The position numbers and the translations under genes were made by a program. From the NCBI RefSeq assembly GCF_000473105.1, contig NZ_AXBB01000006.1:1-64000 (forward strand): DNA of 64,000 nucleotides. Reading direction: 5' to 3'. Positions 43,926 through 52,038 of the stretch are shown here, in pieces (position 1 is the stretch's first letter; each line of letters opens with the position of its first letter). Below the pieces are notes generated by a model, which made no database searches, was not told the DNA's origin, and worked only from the letters and a program-made list of their open reading frames with translations. This DNA comes from Phaeobacter inhibens DSM 16374 (GTDB taxonomy: Bacteria; Pseudomonadota; Alphaproteobacteria; Rhodobacterales; Rhodobacteraceae).

Positions 43926-45086
43926 ATGATTTATCAAAGGAAAGTTGAATTGCCCTTCAATGCCAAAGGTTCGCCCGAGAATAGTTTTAACAGCTTCAAT
44001 AGCTTCAACAGCTTTAATAGCTTTGGAACTGCTGGGAGTACGGTCGCAGCTGAGGCTTTGCTAACGACGCGCGATGGTATTGTCGGTGCGCCCTTAGATC
44101 TGAATCCCCACATTACTACGGGTAGCCCCCACGATCCGCGCAATCTGGCGCGGTTATCAGCAGATGTCCGGGCCAGTCTATACTTGTCTGAATTAGGCTC
44201 GCGGGTGGCATTTTCGGATGCCACGGATGAGACGGCAATCGCCAGCCTTTGGCGGCGGGATACTCGGCCAGCGGGTCGTTCGCCTCAATCAGATAGCATC
44301 CTAGTTCAAATCACAGCCCCGACGATTGATCAGTTCAAGGAACAGATGGCCTATCTCACCGCCTATGCTGACCTGCGTGGCGATCGGGCGGCAGAGATCC
44401 TTTCGCAGACCAGCGCAATTACGCCTTTTTTGGCGTCGATTTCTTATATGGATCCTGCAAGAACCCCCTTCACGCTGGAATTGATGTCTGCAGCACTCGG
44501 GTTCACCAACTATTGTGGCATGCGTTTGAAATACAGTATTTCGGCCAAACGCCCGATAGAGTTTTCGCCGCAGGTTCAACCCATAATCCCAACGCCCACT
44601 CACGGTTCTTTGCCGAGTGGCCATGCCACGGAAGCCTTCGTTACGGCGCGCCTCCTATGGAAGCTGCTGCGGACCTCCAACTCGGAGCAATATCATCAAG
44701 ACGGCGTCTGGGGCGAAATGTTCATGCGTTTGGCATCCCGGATTGCCACAAACCGGACTGTCGCAGGCGTTCACTTTCCAGTTGATAGTGCAGCCGGGGC
44801 TATGCTTGGGCTCACATTAGCGGACTATCTGCACGCGGTATGTGACCCGGAGGCGAATGAGCTGACAAGTGCCTGCTTCAATGGCCCCGCGTTCAATGCT
44901 GCGGAGGATTTTGATTGGCACGCGTTGTATGTTGCACGCGACGATCGCCAGACGAAAAAGGCGGGCAAGAAACGTAACCCCTGGGCCACCAGTGAGTGTC
45001 ACCCGACGACACCGGATATGGCTTCTCCGGTTCTGACTTGGCTTTGGAAGAAGGCACAGGCCGAGTGGCAGGATTTCTCCATATAA
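43926..45086 (+). CDS. Vanadium-dependent haloperoxidase/PAP2-family protein
   Basis: A 386-residue protein with the complete vanadate/phosphate-binding signature of vanadium haloperoxidases and acid phosphatases: K202 and R209 (KX6RP), S231-G232-H233 in PSGHAT, and R277 with H283 (RX5H). The spacing matches the family exactly. Haloperoxidases of this fold oxidise halides with H2O2; phosphatase activity is also possible. There is no signal peptide. The N-terminus is odd: residues 19-33 repeat NSF five times, encoded by a 9-base repeat. It is followed after 33 bases by the subtilisin-like gene with which it is probably co-transcribed. Confidence 0.85.
   Translation: MIYQRKVELPFNAKGSPENSFNSFNSFNSFNSFGTAGSTVAAEALLTTRDGIVGAPLDLNPHITTGSPHDPRNLARLSADVRASLYLSELGSRVAFSDATDETAIASLWRRDTRPAGRSPQSDSILVQITAPTIDQFKEQMAYLTAYADLRGDRAAEILSQTSAITPFLASISYMDPARTPFTLELMSAALGFTNYCGMRLKYSISAKRPIEFSPQVQPIIPTPTHGSLPSGHATEAFVTARLLWKLLRTSNSEQYHQDGVWGEMFMRLASRIATNRTVAGVHFPVDSAAGAMLGLTLADYLHAVCDPEANELTSACFNGPAFNAAEDFDWHALYVARDDRQTKKAGKKRNPWATSECHPTTPDMASPVLTWLWKKAQAEWQDFSI
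43981..44025 (+). repeat. Nine-base tandem repeat encoding NSF x5
   Basis: Five near-identical 9-base units (AATAGCTTC and variants such as AACAGCTTT) encode five N-S-F triplets near the N-terminus of the haloperoxidase-like protein. Codons alternate (AAT/AAC, TTC/TTT), so the repeat is not freshly made. Confidence 0.85.
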
Positions 45087-45119
45087 TTCCATTGCTTTGT
45101 CGAAATAGGAGTAAAAACC

Positions 45120-47177
45120 ATGCCATTGCATTGGGAAACATTTCAGTCGCAGGATCTGCTGTCTGACATTGCTGACTATCGATTGTCGCGTCCGCTTGTG
45201 CACACTACATCAGCAGTGTCTCAACCTTGGTGGTCCGCCCTTGTTGAGTTGCAAGATATCAGTATCCGCGAGTTTGAAGAGCGCGCGCAAAGCCGGTTCC
45301 CGGATTACTTGGTCATCCCGGTTGATTATGATGCCGATGACCGTGATCGGGTCGAGGAAACGCAGTTCGTTTCCATTTTTGCCCGCCAACCGCTGTTAGA
45401 TGCCTTCAACCGTCACGCTGCCGATTATTCAGTGATAGGGTTGACGTTGGGCGCAACTGTTGCGGCGGCTGATCTGCATGACGTTGATACAAATGATGAT
45501 GACAGCAATCATCGTAAGATCATTGAGGTGCCCGAAGGAACGGTCATCACAGCTGTCATCGACGATGCGATTGCCTTCGCTCATAACCTGTTTCGAGATG
45601 GCCTTGTGTCGTCACGGGTGGAATTTGCAACTATCCTGTCGGCGTCTCCTGAACACCTCTCTCAGGGGAGGGCGTCGGGACGCAGCTATAGTAAAGCCCA
45701 AATCGACGCTCTTTTGCAGGAATATACGACCAACGGTTTGTTAGATGAGCCTGCATTTTATGCAGCGGTTGGTTTGGTAAATGCGCGAAGCAAAACACTC
45801 TCCGCGGTCGCCCTGCGTCGTTCGCATGGCACGCATGTAATGGCGCTCGCCGCTGGATATTCGATGAGCAACGCCCCGAGTAACCGGCCCATTATCTGCG
45901 CGTTGTTGCCCTCACGGGTTACTGAGGATTCTACCGGACAGAATACGCTGCCCAGCTTTAAGCTAGCACTCAAGCGCTTGTGCAATCAGGCGGCGCGGTT
46001 CCGACTGCCCGACAAAAGTAAACCGCCTGTCATATTCAATTTCAGCTATGGGAACTTTGCTGGGCCGCATGATGGCACCAGCAGTATTGACCGCGTGATT
46101 GACCGGTATTTCGGGCTGCAAGCAAAGAAGCCCGATCCAGATCAAACACGCCAGATTGTGTTACCAGCGGGCAATGGTAACCTTAGTCGCATTCATGCGG
46201 GCCTGAACCTTCAGAATGCGAAAAGCAAATCCGAGAGCCCATCGTGGAAACTGGATTTTGTTGCTCAGCCGGATGACCGGACATCAAGCCATCTCCAGAT
46301 GTGGATGCCGTACCACTCAACCAATCCGCCACCCCGGTTTGTCGGGGCCCGTGTTACGGTTCCATCTGGCCCCACGAGCAAGACAGTTTATGTATCGGGC
46401 AATACCGGGCAGCGGCTGGTCGATGAGCAAGGCCAAGAGGTCGCACGCCTGACGTATCGGTTCGACGGGGGGCAAACACGTCGCGGGGTGATGACCTTCA
46501 GCATCAATCCTACTGCGCATCAATCCGCTATCGACCTAGCGCGAGCCGGTCGTTGGCAGCTCGATATTACATCCTGCGATATGGGTAGCACTGATGACGT
46601 TCAAATCTGGATAGAGCGTGACGAAACCTTGCCCGGTTTTCTGCCCGGTGGTCGGCAAGGGTATTTTAACAACGCTGACTATGTTTATTTCAACGCGCTT
46701 GGCGCGCCCCTTCCGGTGGATCCGGCGGGAACAACCAGCCCAATCCACCGCGCCGGCACGTTGAGCGGTTATGCCTGCGGGAAAACACCTATGGTGGTTG
46801 CCGCCTTCACCCAAAGTAACCGCTTGCTGTCAGACTACTCCGCCGCAGGGCCGATTACGCCTTCTCGTGGGAAGAAAAAAGCCAATCGACTAGGACCCGA
46901 TGCGGCGGCACTTGCGGATGACAGTCCGGTCTTGACCGGCGTATTGAGCGCGGGATCCAGCAGTGGCAGCTTGACCCGCATGGGCGGCACCAGTGTCGCT
47001 GCACCCAGGGTTGCGCGTCTGGCGGTTCAGATGACTTCAGGAGGGGTGGAGACTGACCGCAATTGGCTGCGCTCTTTGGCCGAGGCCGAAGATCCTGACA
47101 ACAAGGTCCCCATAACCCGTACAGGCGGTGGCCAGGTGGATATTTCAGTGGATTTTGGTTGGCCTGAAAGAGGTTGA
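45120..47177 (+). CDS. Subtilisin-like serine protease (S8 family) without signal peptide
   Basis: A 685-residue S8 protease. The catalytic triad can be placed at D148 (VITAVIDDA), H236 (RRSHGTHV) and S625 (MGGTSVAAP), with the oxyanion asparagine in LPAGNGN. A long insertion separates His and Ser (about 390 residues, normally near 150), and residues 1-135 form an extra N-terminal region. There is no signal peptide, so the enzyme either acts in the cytoplasm or leaves by another route. It is in line with the haloperoxidase-like gene 33 bases upstream and converges on the small genes at 47219-49391; a hairpin separates the two sides. Confidence 0.88.
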   Translation: MPLHWETFQSQDLLSDIADYRLSRPLVHTTSAVSQPWWSALVELQDISIREFEERAQSRFPDYLVIPVDYDADDRDRVEETQFVSIFARQPLLDAFNRHAADYSVIGLTLGATVAAADLHDVDTNDDDSNHRKIIEVPEGTVITAVIDDAIAFAHNLFRDGLVSSRVEFATILSASPEHLSQGRASGRSYSKAQIDALLQEYTTNGLLDEPAFYAAVGLVNARSKTLSAVALRRSHGTHVMALAAGYSMSNAPSNRPIICALLPSRVTEDSTGQNTLPSFKLALKRLCNQAARFRLPDKSKPPVIFNFSYGNFAGPHDGTSSIDRVIDRYFGLQAKKPDPDQTRQIVLPAGNGNLSRIHAGLNLQNAKSKSESPSWKLDFVAQPDDRTSSHLQMWMPYHSTNPPPRFVGARVTVPSGPTSKTVYVSGNTGQRLVDEQGQEVARLTYRFDGGQTRRGVMTFSINPTAHQSAIDLARAGRWQLDITSCDMGSTDDVQIWIERDETLPGFLPGGRQGYFNNADYVYFNALGAPLPVDPAGTTSPIHRAGTLSGYACGKTPMVVAAFTQSNRLLSDYSAAGPITPSRGKKKANRLGPDAAALADDSPVLTGVLSAGSSSGSLTRMGGTSVAAPRVARLAVQMTSGGVETDRNWLRSLAEAEDPDNKVPITRTGGGQVDISVDFGWPERG

Positions 47178-47182
47178 GCGAT

Positions 47183-47202
47183 ATTGCCCCGGGAGGGGCA
47201 AT
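47183..47202. terminator. Bidirectional terminator hairpin
   Basis: A perfect 8-bp stem, ATTGCCCC and GGGGCAAT around a GGGA tetraloop, extendable by two more pairs. It lies between the convergent protease and small gene. Confidence 0.65.
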
Positions 47203-47218
47203 GTTCACGAGCTTCAGG

Positions 47219-47392
47219 TCAGTTTGCGATCATAGTTTTTAGCTTGATCATCAGGGCCTTCGCGCTTTCCTTGTCAATACCCACAAGGGTCGAAAACTCG
47301 TCCGTTTCTGTCTGTGAAACCATATGATTCAGACAATTGGCCAAAGCCATACACTCTGTTGCCGTCAACGTGTTTGGAGATTTTTCAGGCAT
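47219..47392 (-). CDS. Small hypothetical protein downstream of a toxin-like gene
   Basis: A 57-residue protein (MPEKSPNTLTATECMALANC at the start, rich in helix formers, with two cysteines). The start at 47392 is preceded by a strong GAGGAAAG ribosome site; an in-frame start 24 codons upstream is less likely because it would overlap a hairpin. It follows the toxin-like gene by 68 bases on the same strand. By position it could be an immunity or partner protein, but nothing in the sequence proves that. Confidence 0.6.
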   Translation of the reverse strand: MPEKSPNTLTATECMALANCLNHMVSQTETDEFSTLVGIDKESAKALMIKLKTMIAN

Positions 47393-47413
47393 TGCGCTTT
47401 CCTCATTAAATCT

Positions 47414-47442
47414 GCCGCCCTCCGCAAAATCGGAGAGACGGC
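47414..47442 (-). terminator. Hairpin between the toxin-like gene and the small downstream gene
   Basis: GCCGCCCTCCG and CGGAGAGACGGC pair around CAAAAT on the plus strand, with wobble and one unpaired base. There is no U tail; it may attenuate rather than end transcription. Confidence 0.4.
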
Positions 47443-47460
47443 ATGGATTTAGGGCTGAAC

Positions 47461-47856
47461 TCAACTCAGGTTGTCGTAGTAGGTCTTGCCGGTCAATGGA
47501 CGAAACGCGGTGCCGCAGTCGTTGGCATTATCATTCGTGATGATGACCGTGCCGGTGGGCGTGTGCCAGTACGCATAGCGATTGTTGGCCAAGGGCTTGG
47601 ACTCCGTCGGAGCATTCATAATCCCCAAAAGAAATGTTGCGAATTCATCCGCATTGGCAATCGTCGGATCGGGGAATGCCAAGCCATCGATTACTTTTCC
47701 ATGTACGAACTCGGCTGAGTGCTTGGTGTAAGCATGGCCATGGGCAATAGCCGCGGAATATTCGGTATTGTTAGTTGCTGTGCACGCAGCATGCGCAAGG
47801 GCAGGCAGTGTAACCAACAGCAGGAGAGTGGCAGCAAGTCTTTTAAGAAGTGTCAT
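47461..47856 (-). CDS. Small secreted protein resembling an RNase-toxin domain
   Basis: A 131-residue protein with a clear signal peptide (residues 1-23, LAATLLLLVTLPALAHA). The mature part has the pattern AYTKHSAEF...RYAYWHTPTGTVIITN...DCGTAFRP...YYDNL. In my memory this resembles a C-terminal toxin domain found in polymorphic and contact-dependent toxins of the BECR nuclease type (the AY-KH start, the R-x-AYWxxxTGTVVI strand and the D-x-GTAF end). Here the domain is stand-alone and secreted. Two cysteines (C25 and C112) could pair. The 57-residue gene follows. Family assignment is tentative and has to be tested by profile search. Confidence 0.6.
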   Translation of the reverse strand: MTLLKRLAATLLLLVTLPALAHAACTATNNTEYSAAIAHGHAYTKHSAEFVHGKVIDGLAFPDPTIANADEFATFLLGIMNAPTESKPLANNRYAYWHTPTGTVIITNDNANDCGTAFRPLTGKTYYDNLS

Positions 47857-47916
47857 ATCTAAATTCCTTATTCGCCAGATATTTGAGGGAGATCGCCATG
47901 CGGCGACGTGTTTCCC

Positions 47917-47934
47917 GGGGCCCAAAAAGGCCCC
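47917..47934. terminator. Hairpin between island genes
   Basis: GGGGCC and GGCCCC around CAAAAA, perfect 6-bp stem, in the gap after the gene ending at 47946 on the minus strand. No U run. Confidence 0.45.
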
Positions 47935-47945
47935 GCAACAAGTGA

Positions 47946-48650
47946 TTATTGGCGGTGGACTGTGAATGTGCCGTCTGGCTGATAGTCCACGTTGCAGGTG
48001 GAATAGCCCTGAGTAAAATCGCAGAGTGCAGCCCCTGTTGCCGAAAACGAAATGGGTGATCCGACAGGATGATTGCCTGTCTTCACGTAGAATTTCGGTT
48101 TTGGCGCGCAGAATATGTGACTGACTGGCGCGGGGGTGACGTAGCTGGACAAGACGACCTGCGTGTTTTTCACCTTGATCCCATTGCCGCAGTGGAGCTT
48201 CAAACCACCAGTGGGAGTGTAGCTTGGTATCTGGATACCAAAGTTCCCTTCAGGGATGCCTGATGCGTAGACCGGCATGGATAAACCGAGCGATCCGACC
48301 GCCAACTGAGTGTCATTAGGCACCTGCTTGGTCTGGTCTCTTGGCGTCAGAGCAATCGGCCAATTGGCAACAACTGAAGCTTGCGCCGCGCTTTCAAACG
48401 GTTGTGGTTTCACAAGCATGGCGAATTTAGCTTGATTGCTAAATGCGGCGACATGAGGTTGTCGTTCAAATTGAAACTGAAGCGTGGACCCAGATGATTT
48501 GTAGGGGAGGACTGCACCCGCAGCTAAGCTGGCCGATGACGACTGAAGTACACTTCCTGAACTCTGGTAATCTGCAGGATGCTGAAACGCATAGAACTGC
48601 ATTTTAGATTGAGACAGGTTCCTGATTACTATGGTCAGCGTATGCGGCAT
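47946..48650 (-). CDS. Unrecognised protein, paralogue of the next gene
   Basis: A 234-residue protein that I cannot place in a family. It aligns along its length with the protein encoded at 48720-49391: both begin M-x3-LTI-x-V/I-x-N, continue with an aromatic patch (FYAFQHPADY here), and end with SHxxCxPxxKxYVxTG...ALCDFTxGY...V...DG. The start at 48650 (MPHTLTIVIRN) is chosen by that alignment; a start 17 codons upstream is possible. No signal peptide. Three or four cysteines, two of them conserved with the paralogue. The pattern of beta-strand-like segments suggests a compact beta-rich fold. Confidence 0.7.
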   Translation of the reverse strand: MPHTLTIVIRNLSQSKMQFYAFQHPADYQSSGSVLQSSSASLAAGAVLPYKSSGSTLQFQFERQPHVAAFSNQAKFAMLVKPQPFESAAQASVVANWPIALTPRDQTKQVPNDTQLAVGSLGLSMPVYASGIPEGNFGIQIPSYTPTGGLKLHCGNGIKVKNTQVVLSSYVTPAPVSHIFCAPKPKFYVKTGNHPVGSPISFSATGAALCDFTQGYSTCNVDYQPDGTFTVHRQ

Positions 48651-48719
48651 GAGTGCAGTCCATTCTAAGGCGCAGCCTAAACTGCTCCGAAGTTCCACCA
48701 AGGACGGAGAGAGGTTGAC

Positions 48720-49391
48720 CTAGGTCCGGCTGGTGATATTCCAATCACCATTAGCTGCCAGCTCCACGTCGATGACAGTGTAGCCCCCGGTGAAATCACA
48801 CAGCGCCGAGGTCTTTGACGCAGCGGTGAAATCCATCACGGTGCCAGGCGTGTAGGTACCTGTCGCAACGTAGTATTTCAGGATCGGCTCGCAATCGACG
48901 TGAGACTGTGGATTTGCCTGAACAAAGTTCGACAAGACGATCCCGCCGTTTGCAGATACTGCGGAGCCGACGTTGTAGAAGGGCGGTGAAGAGAAGCTGG
49001 GCGTATTGATCCGGAACGCGCCAGACTGTACGCCGGCCTCGTTTGTCGGTGTGGATAGGCCAAGTGCTGGGCTGACTGTGGCGGTTGTGGAGTCATTGGC
49101 GCTGCCGCCCCCAGCAGGCGCAAGATCGATCGGACGGCTGGCCGACGAATAGCCTGATGACTGGCCAACAGCCGGCGCCGAATGGGCCTCTTGAATGCCC
49201 GCATAATACTGAAGATCAACCTGAAAGGTAAGGATCGAGCCAGACGAACCGTAATTGGCAAGGTTCTCAGCAAAAAGGCTGTTGGAATAGACCGTCGCAC
49301 CGCCGGTATAGGTCGCAGGTTCTTGGAAAAAGAAGAAGCCCTGGGTTGCTGGCTCCATGTTTTTTACGTTAATTGTCAAAAGGGTAGACAT
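48720..49391 (-). CDS. Unrecognised protein, paralogue of the previous gene
   Basis: A 223-residue protein of no family I recognise, first gene of the minus-strand set in this island. It begins MSTLLTINVKNMEPATQGFF and has the same conserved end as its neighbour (SHVDCEPILKYYVATG, ALCDFTGGY). A GAGG ribosome site precedes the ATG. There is no signal peptide or membrane segment. The two proteins have diverged strongly outside the conserved blocks, so the duplication is old, and each may have its own role, such as two halves of a complex. It is next to a toxin-like gene, a small gene and, convergently, a protease and haloperoxidase. Confidence 0.7.
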   Translation of the reverse strand: MSTLLTINVKNMEPATQGFFFFQEPATYTGGATVYSNSLFAENLANYGSSGSILTFQVDLQYYAGIQEAHSAPAVGQSSGYSSASRPIDLAPAGGGSANDSTTATVSPALGLSTPTNEAGVQSGAFRINTPSFSSPPFYNVGSAVSANGGIVLSNFVQANPQSHVDCEPILKYYVATGTYTPGTVMDFTAASKTSALCDFTGGYTVIDVELAANGDWNITSRT

Positions 49392-49732
49392 AGTGAATTC
49401 CTCGCTTTGATGATTGGCAGCAGGCCCTGTCTTTGTGAACCTTGCCCAGTCATCATCAGGTCGCTGAGGTCAGATGTCCTGAAACTGGTGCTGAAATTTT
49501 CTGAAATTTTCTGAAGGTCATCTCTCGGTTTTGAATGTGTAACGGCAGCCCCATGTCAACGATACGCAGTTGGACACGCGCATCACCGGGGTTACACCCC
49601 TCATATGTTATGCAGGCGGAACACTCGATTTTCCGGCGCAGTTGATCCCCTGAAGGCACTTGGTGCCCGCATCAGTTTGCAATGCCTGTTAATTCAGAGG
49701 AGGATCTGTCGTAGTATCTGTCAAATGCAGGG
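49392..49732. other. Noncoding gap before the paralogue gene
   Basis: About 340 bases, presumably with the promoter of the minus-strand set. A short direct repeat, CTGAAATTTT twice followed by CTGAAGG, lies at 49491-49517. No gene supported. Confidence 0.45.
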
Positions 49733-49890
49733 TGGCTCGGTTGCACAGATCATCTGATGGGCGTGGTGCCCCTCCCCCGGACAGACTTATCGCACAGCCT
49801 CTGTGATGGGGCTGCCATGCTCCCGGGTGTGCCATACGCCTTCGCCCTTGATGCCGGTGCTATCGATCAGCGGGTGTATTGGTTCTTTCC
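49733..49890 (-). pseudogene. IS5-family transposase remnant
   Basis: The minus strand from 49890 reads PLIDSTGIKGEGVWHTREHG then stops after SPITEAVR. The DSTGIK...WxxRxHG pattern is the catalytic region of an IS5-type transposase. Only this short piece remains, followed by a GGCTCGGTTGCACAGAT sequence (49734-49750) that resembles a terminal repeat of such elements. Confidence 0.6.
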
Positions 49891-49965
49891 TTAGAACATG
49901 ATCCCTGCGGCCGGGAAAACAAGTCAGCTAGCAGGCATGTCTCCGTCAGCCGTTGCAGAGACTGT

Positions 49966-50382
49966 CTATGGAACTGCAGCCATTTCGGGCGGTGTGCTGC
50001 CGGGGACAGCCGACTGCCCGGCAGCAAACCGCCCGGCAGGTTGTCCCAGCTTGACCGCGGCCCTTGGAGTGAATCCAGAACGGAAGACTTCCACCCAGAC
50101 CTGCGAAGGCCTCAATGCGATTGGGCCAAGGGCCAGACTGTTTTCGATAGCATAGATCTCTACTAGGCTTCCAAGGGTATCCTCATTTGGGGATGCGGCG
50201 GCCCATTGAAGTACCGGGCCGAACCCTTGCGTTCGCAGCATCCAATGGCGCTGGATGGTCTCGGATCTGCGAATTTCTTCAAACGCCTCCGGCAGGCTGC
50301 AGTCGCAAAGGCCGAAGAGCGAAGTGTCAAATACGCGCCATTCGTGAAGCTCACGAAGGTAGTGAAAAAAGAGATGCCGCAC
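49966..50382 (-). CDS. Hypothetical protein, doubtful
   Basis: A 138-residue open frame within the remnant region (MRHLFFHYLRELHEWRVF at the start). Codon use looks coding-like, with no stops, but I see no domain, ribosome site or homologue. It may be the truncated end of a longer gene broken by the IS events on each side. Low confidence that it is expressed. Confidence 0.3.
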   Translation of the reverse strand: MRHLFFHYLRELHEWRVFDTSLFGLCDCSLPEAFEEIRRSETIQRHWMLRTQGFGPVLQWAAASPNEDTLGSLVEIYAIENSLALGPIALRPSQVWVEVFRSGFTPRAAVKLGQPAGRFAAGQSAVPGSTPPEMAAVP

Positions 50383-50770
50383 GTGTGCCCCGACGTTTTT
50401 GTGAGTTTTTTCAAGGTGAACGCAAGAATTCCGGGATTGTTCCCGCCCGTGCTCGAATATCGCGGAATTCCCTCGCCCGGGGCTGGCAGGCGCGCACGGA
50501 CACGTGCGCTGCAGGTGTCATCCTGCGGGTTCAATGCCGCCGACCATATGCCCCACGCGTATCTCGTGCATGGTGCATACCCCCCTCCGGCGCCAGAGGA
50601 CATTACGCGGATGGTTACGAACGAAACAGTCCAGCGCCTAGGCGGCTGCGCTCCGCTAGCGCCGCAGCATCAAATGAGGCAGGTTGGCTCTGCCAAGGGT
50701 CCGCTTCTGGGAGGCTAGCTATCGAATTTTGCACCAGCAGAATCCTTGGTGCGGAAACGCTGCGTCCCTG
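50383..50770. other. Unassigned stretch in the IS remnant region
   Basis: Overlapping frames on both strands are open here, none with a recognisable product. Likely decayed sequence between the IS5 remnants. Confidence 0.35.
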
Positions 50771-51370
50771 CTAACGCAGAGACTTCAATCTTATTGTGAC
50801 CAAACTCGACCGGATTGCGCGAACAGTTAAAGAAACTGAAATGGAACGCCTGCGCCCCCCAACACACTTCCCCAAAGGCAGAACGAGTCTCGGATGACGG
50901 GAGCTGGCATACCGCGCAAGGACAATCTCGGGTGTCACACTTAGTCCTGCACGGACAAGCGCCAGAAGCGATGTGATTTGCTGCGCTTCATGCCTGATAT
51001 CGGGGTCAAGTCCACCCCGAGCAAACCATGCCCGTACGAGAGGTTCAGAGCCGCCCTTTATCATGATCAACGGCAATGACAAAAGGCCCTGCGGGGAGAG
51101 CTGCACGGGCCATTCTCCGTCATGGGAGAGCAGGGCAATCAAATGGTCATCAGCAAGCGGAAGTTGTTCCAGAGACGGGTCATCCAGCGCGATTGTTATG
51201 GCGACTTCGACCATACCGGTCTTCAGGGCTTCCACCATTGCAGCCTCGGGTATTTCGCGCACTGCGAGACGGATTTCGGGAAATCGGCTTTGATAGCGGC
51301 CCAGTAATCGCGGTAAGAGGCGGGTTGACGCGGAGGAACCAATAGAGCCGATACGCAAGGCCCCGGTCAT
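50771..51370 (-). pseudogene. LysR-family regulator, N-terminal DNA-binding domain lost
   Basis: A 199-residue frame that begins MTGALRIGSIGSSASTRLLP and is the effector-binding domain of a LysR regulator (the RIG...S...LLP...F...P start of the first subdomain, MVEVAITIA, LIMIKGGSEPLV). The helix-turn-helix region that should precede it is missing: immediately upstream, on the same strand, lies an IS5-family transposase remnant. The C-terminal end also runs past normal length with a basic tail. It cannot bind DNA and is probably non-functional. Confidence 0.7.
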
Positions 51371-51798
51371 TTTCCGCCTAAGCGCGGGCTCCGATGTAGT
51401 CGCTGACCTGCCCTGCGGTCACGAACAGGTTCAGCGGGCGTCCTTAGCTGTCACAAATAGCATGAAGTTATGTATTTATGCCGCCATTGGTTTGGCCGAT
51501 CAGGCGTCCAAGCCCCCCCTTTTTGACACGCAAACTAGTCGCGGTGAGGCATGCCTCGAGGTACGTGGCGTTGATCATCACAGTCTTCTCTTCGCCATGT
51601 TCAGCAGCCAGACCCGTCATCATCTGGGCGAAGATGCCTTCATCGCTACACCGCTTCCAGCGGTTGTATAGTGTCCTGTGCGGGCAATAGGCCGAAGGGC
51701 ATCGCGCCACCTCAACTCATTGCGTTTAACGAAGATGCTGCTGCTCAAGACGGGGCATCTGCCCATCCGGCAGCCAGAAGCGATCAAACATATTCACC
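51371..51798 (-). pseudogene. IS5-family (IS427-like) transposase remnant
   Basis: Reading minus from about 51798: FDRFWLPDGQMPRLEQQHLR, then stops, then HRTLYNRWKRCSDEGIFAQM and AAEHGEEKTVMINATYLEAC, then GGLGRLIGQTNGGINT, a stop, and KLHAICDS-stop-GRPLNLFVTAGQVSDYIG. This is the ordered content of IS427-group transposases with an internal deletion and several stops. The last part ends at the LysR fragment. Strongly decayed. Confidence 0.7.
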
Positions 51799-51985
51799 GC
51801 TCGTTTTCGAACCGTGAATCACGCTGACAAGCGGAAATCAATGCACCTTGACCCTAGCGCCCGCCGGGCGGACAAGTCAGCAATTTGATATCTTCGTACA
51901 CGCCTGAAACTTAAGATTGGGAAGTCGTCACTTTCTGGAATAAATATAACATAAACTTCATTATGCGTCGTTATACTTAATGTTG

Positions 51986-52001
51986 CGATAGTATATTATC
52001 G
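51986..52001. promoter_or_regulatory. Shared T4SS-region motif, copy 1
   Basis: CGATAGTATATTATCG, an almost perfect 16-bp inverted repeat just before the gene at 52039. The reverse complement matches 14 of 16 bases at 54936-54951, before the gene at 54974. Confidence 0.55.
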
Positions 52002-52038
52002 TATGTATGCTGAGCTCCTGTCACAGAGGTTCCGCAGC

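Noticed and set aside
49491-49517. Short direct repeat CTGAAATTTT as a CRISPR or iteron array
   Set aside because: Only two and a half units, with no spacers and no nearby replication or cas gene.
50163-50774. Overlapping open frames on both strands between IS5 remnants as genes
   Set aside because: None has a ribosome site or recognisable domain, and they overlap each other in all directions; retained only one low-confidence entry.
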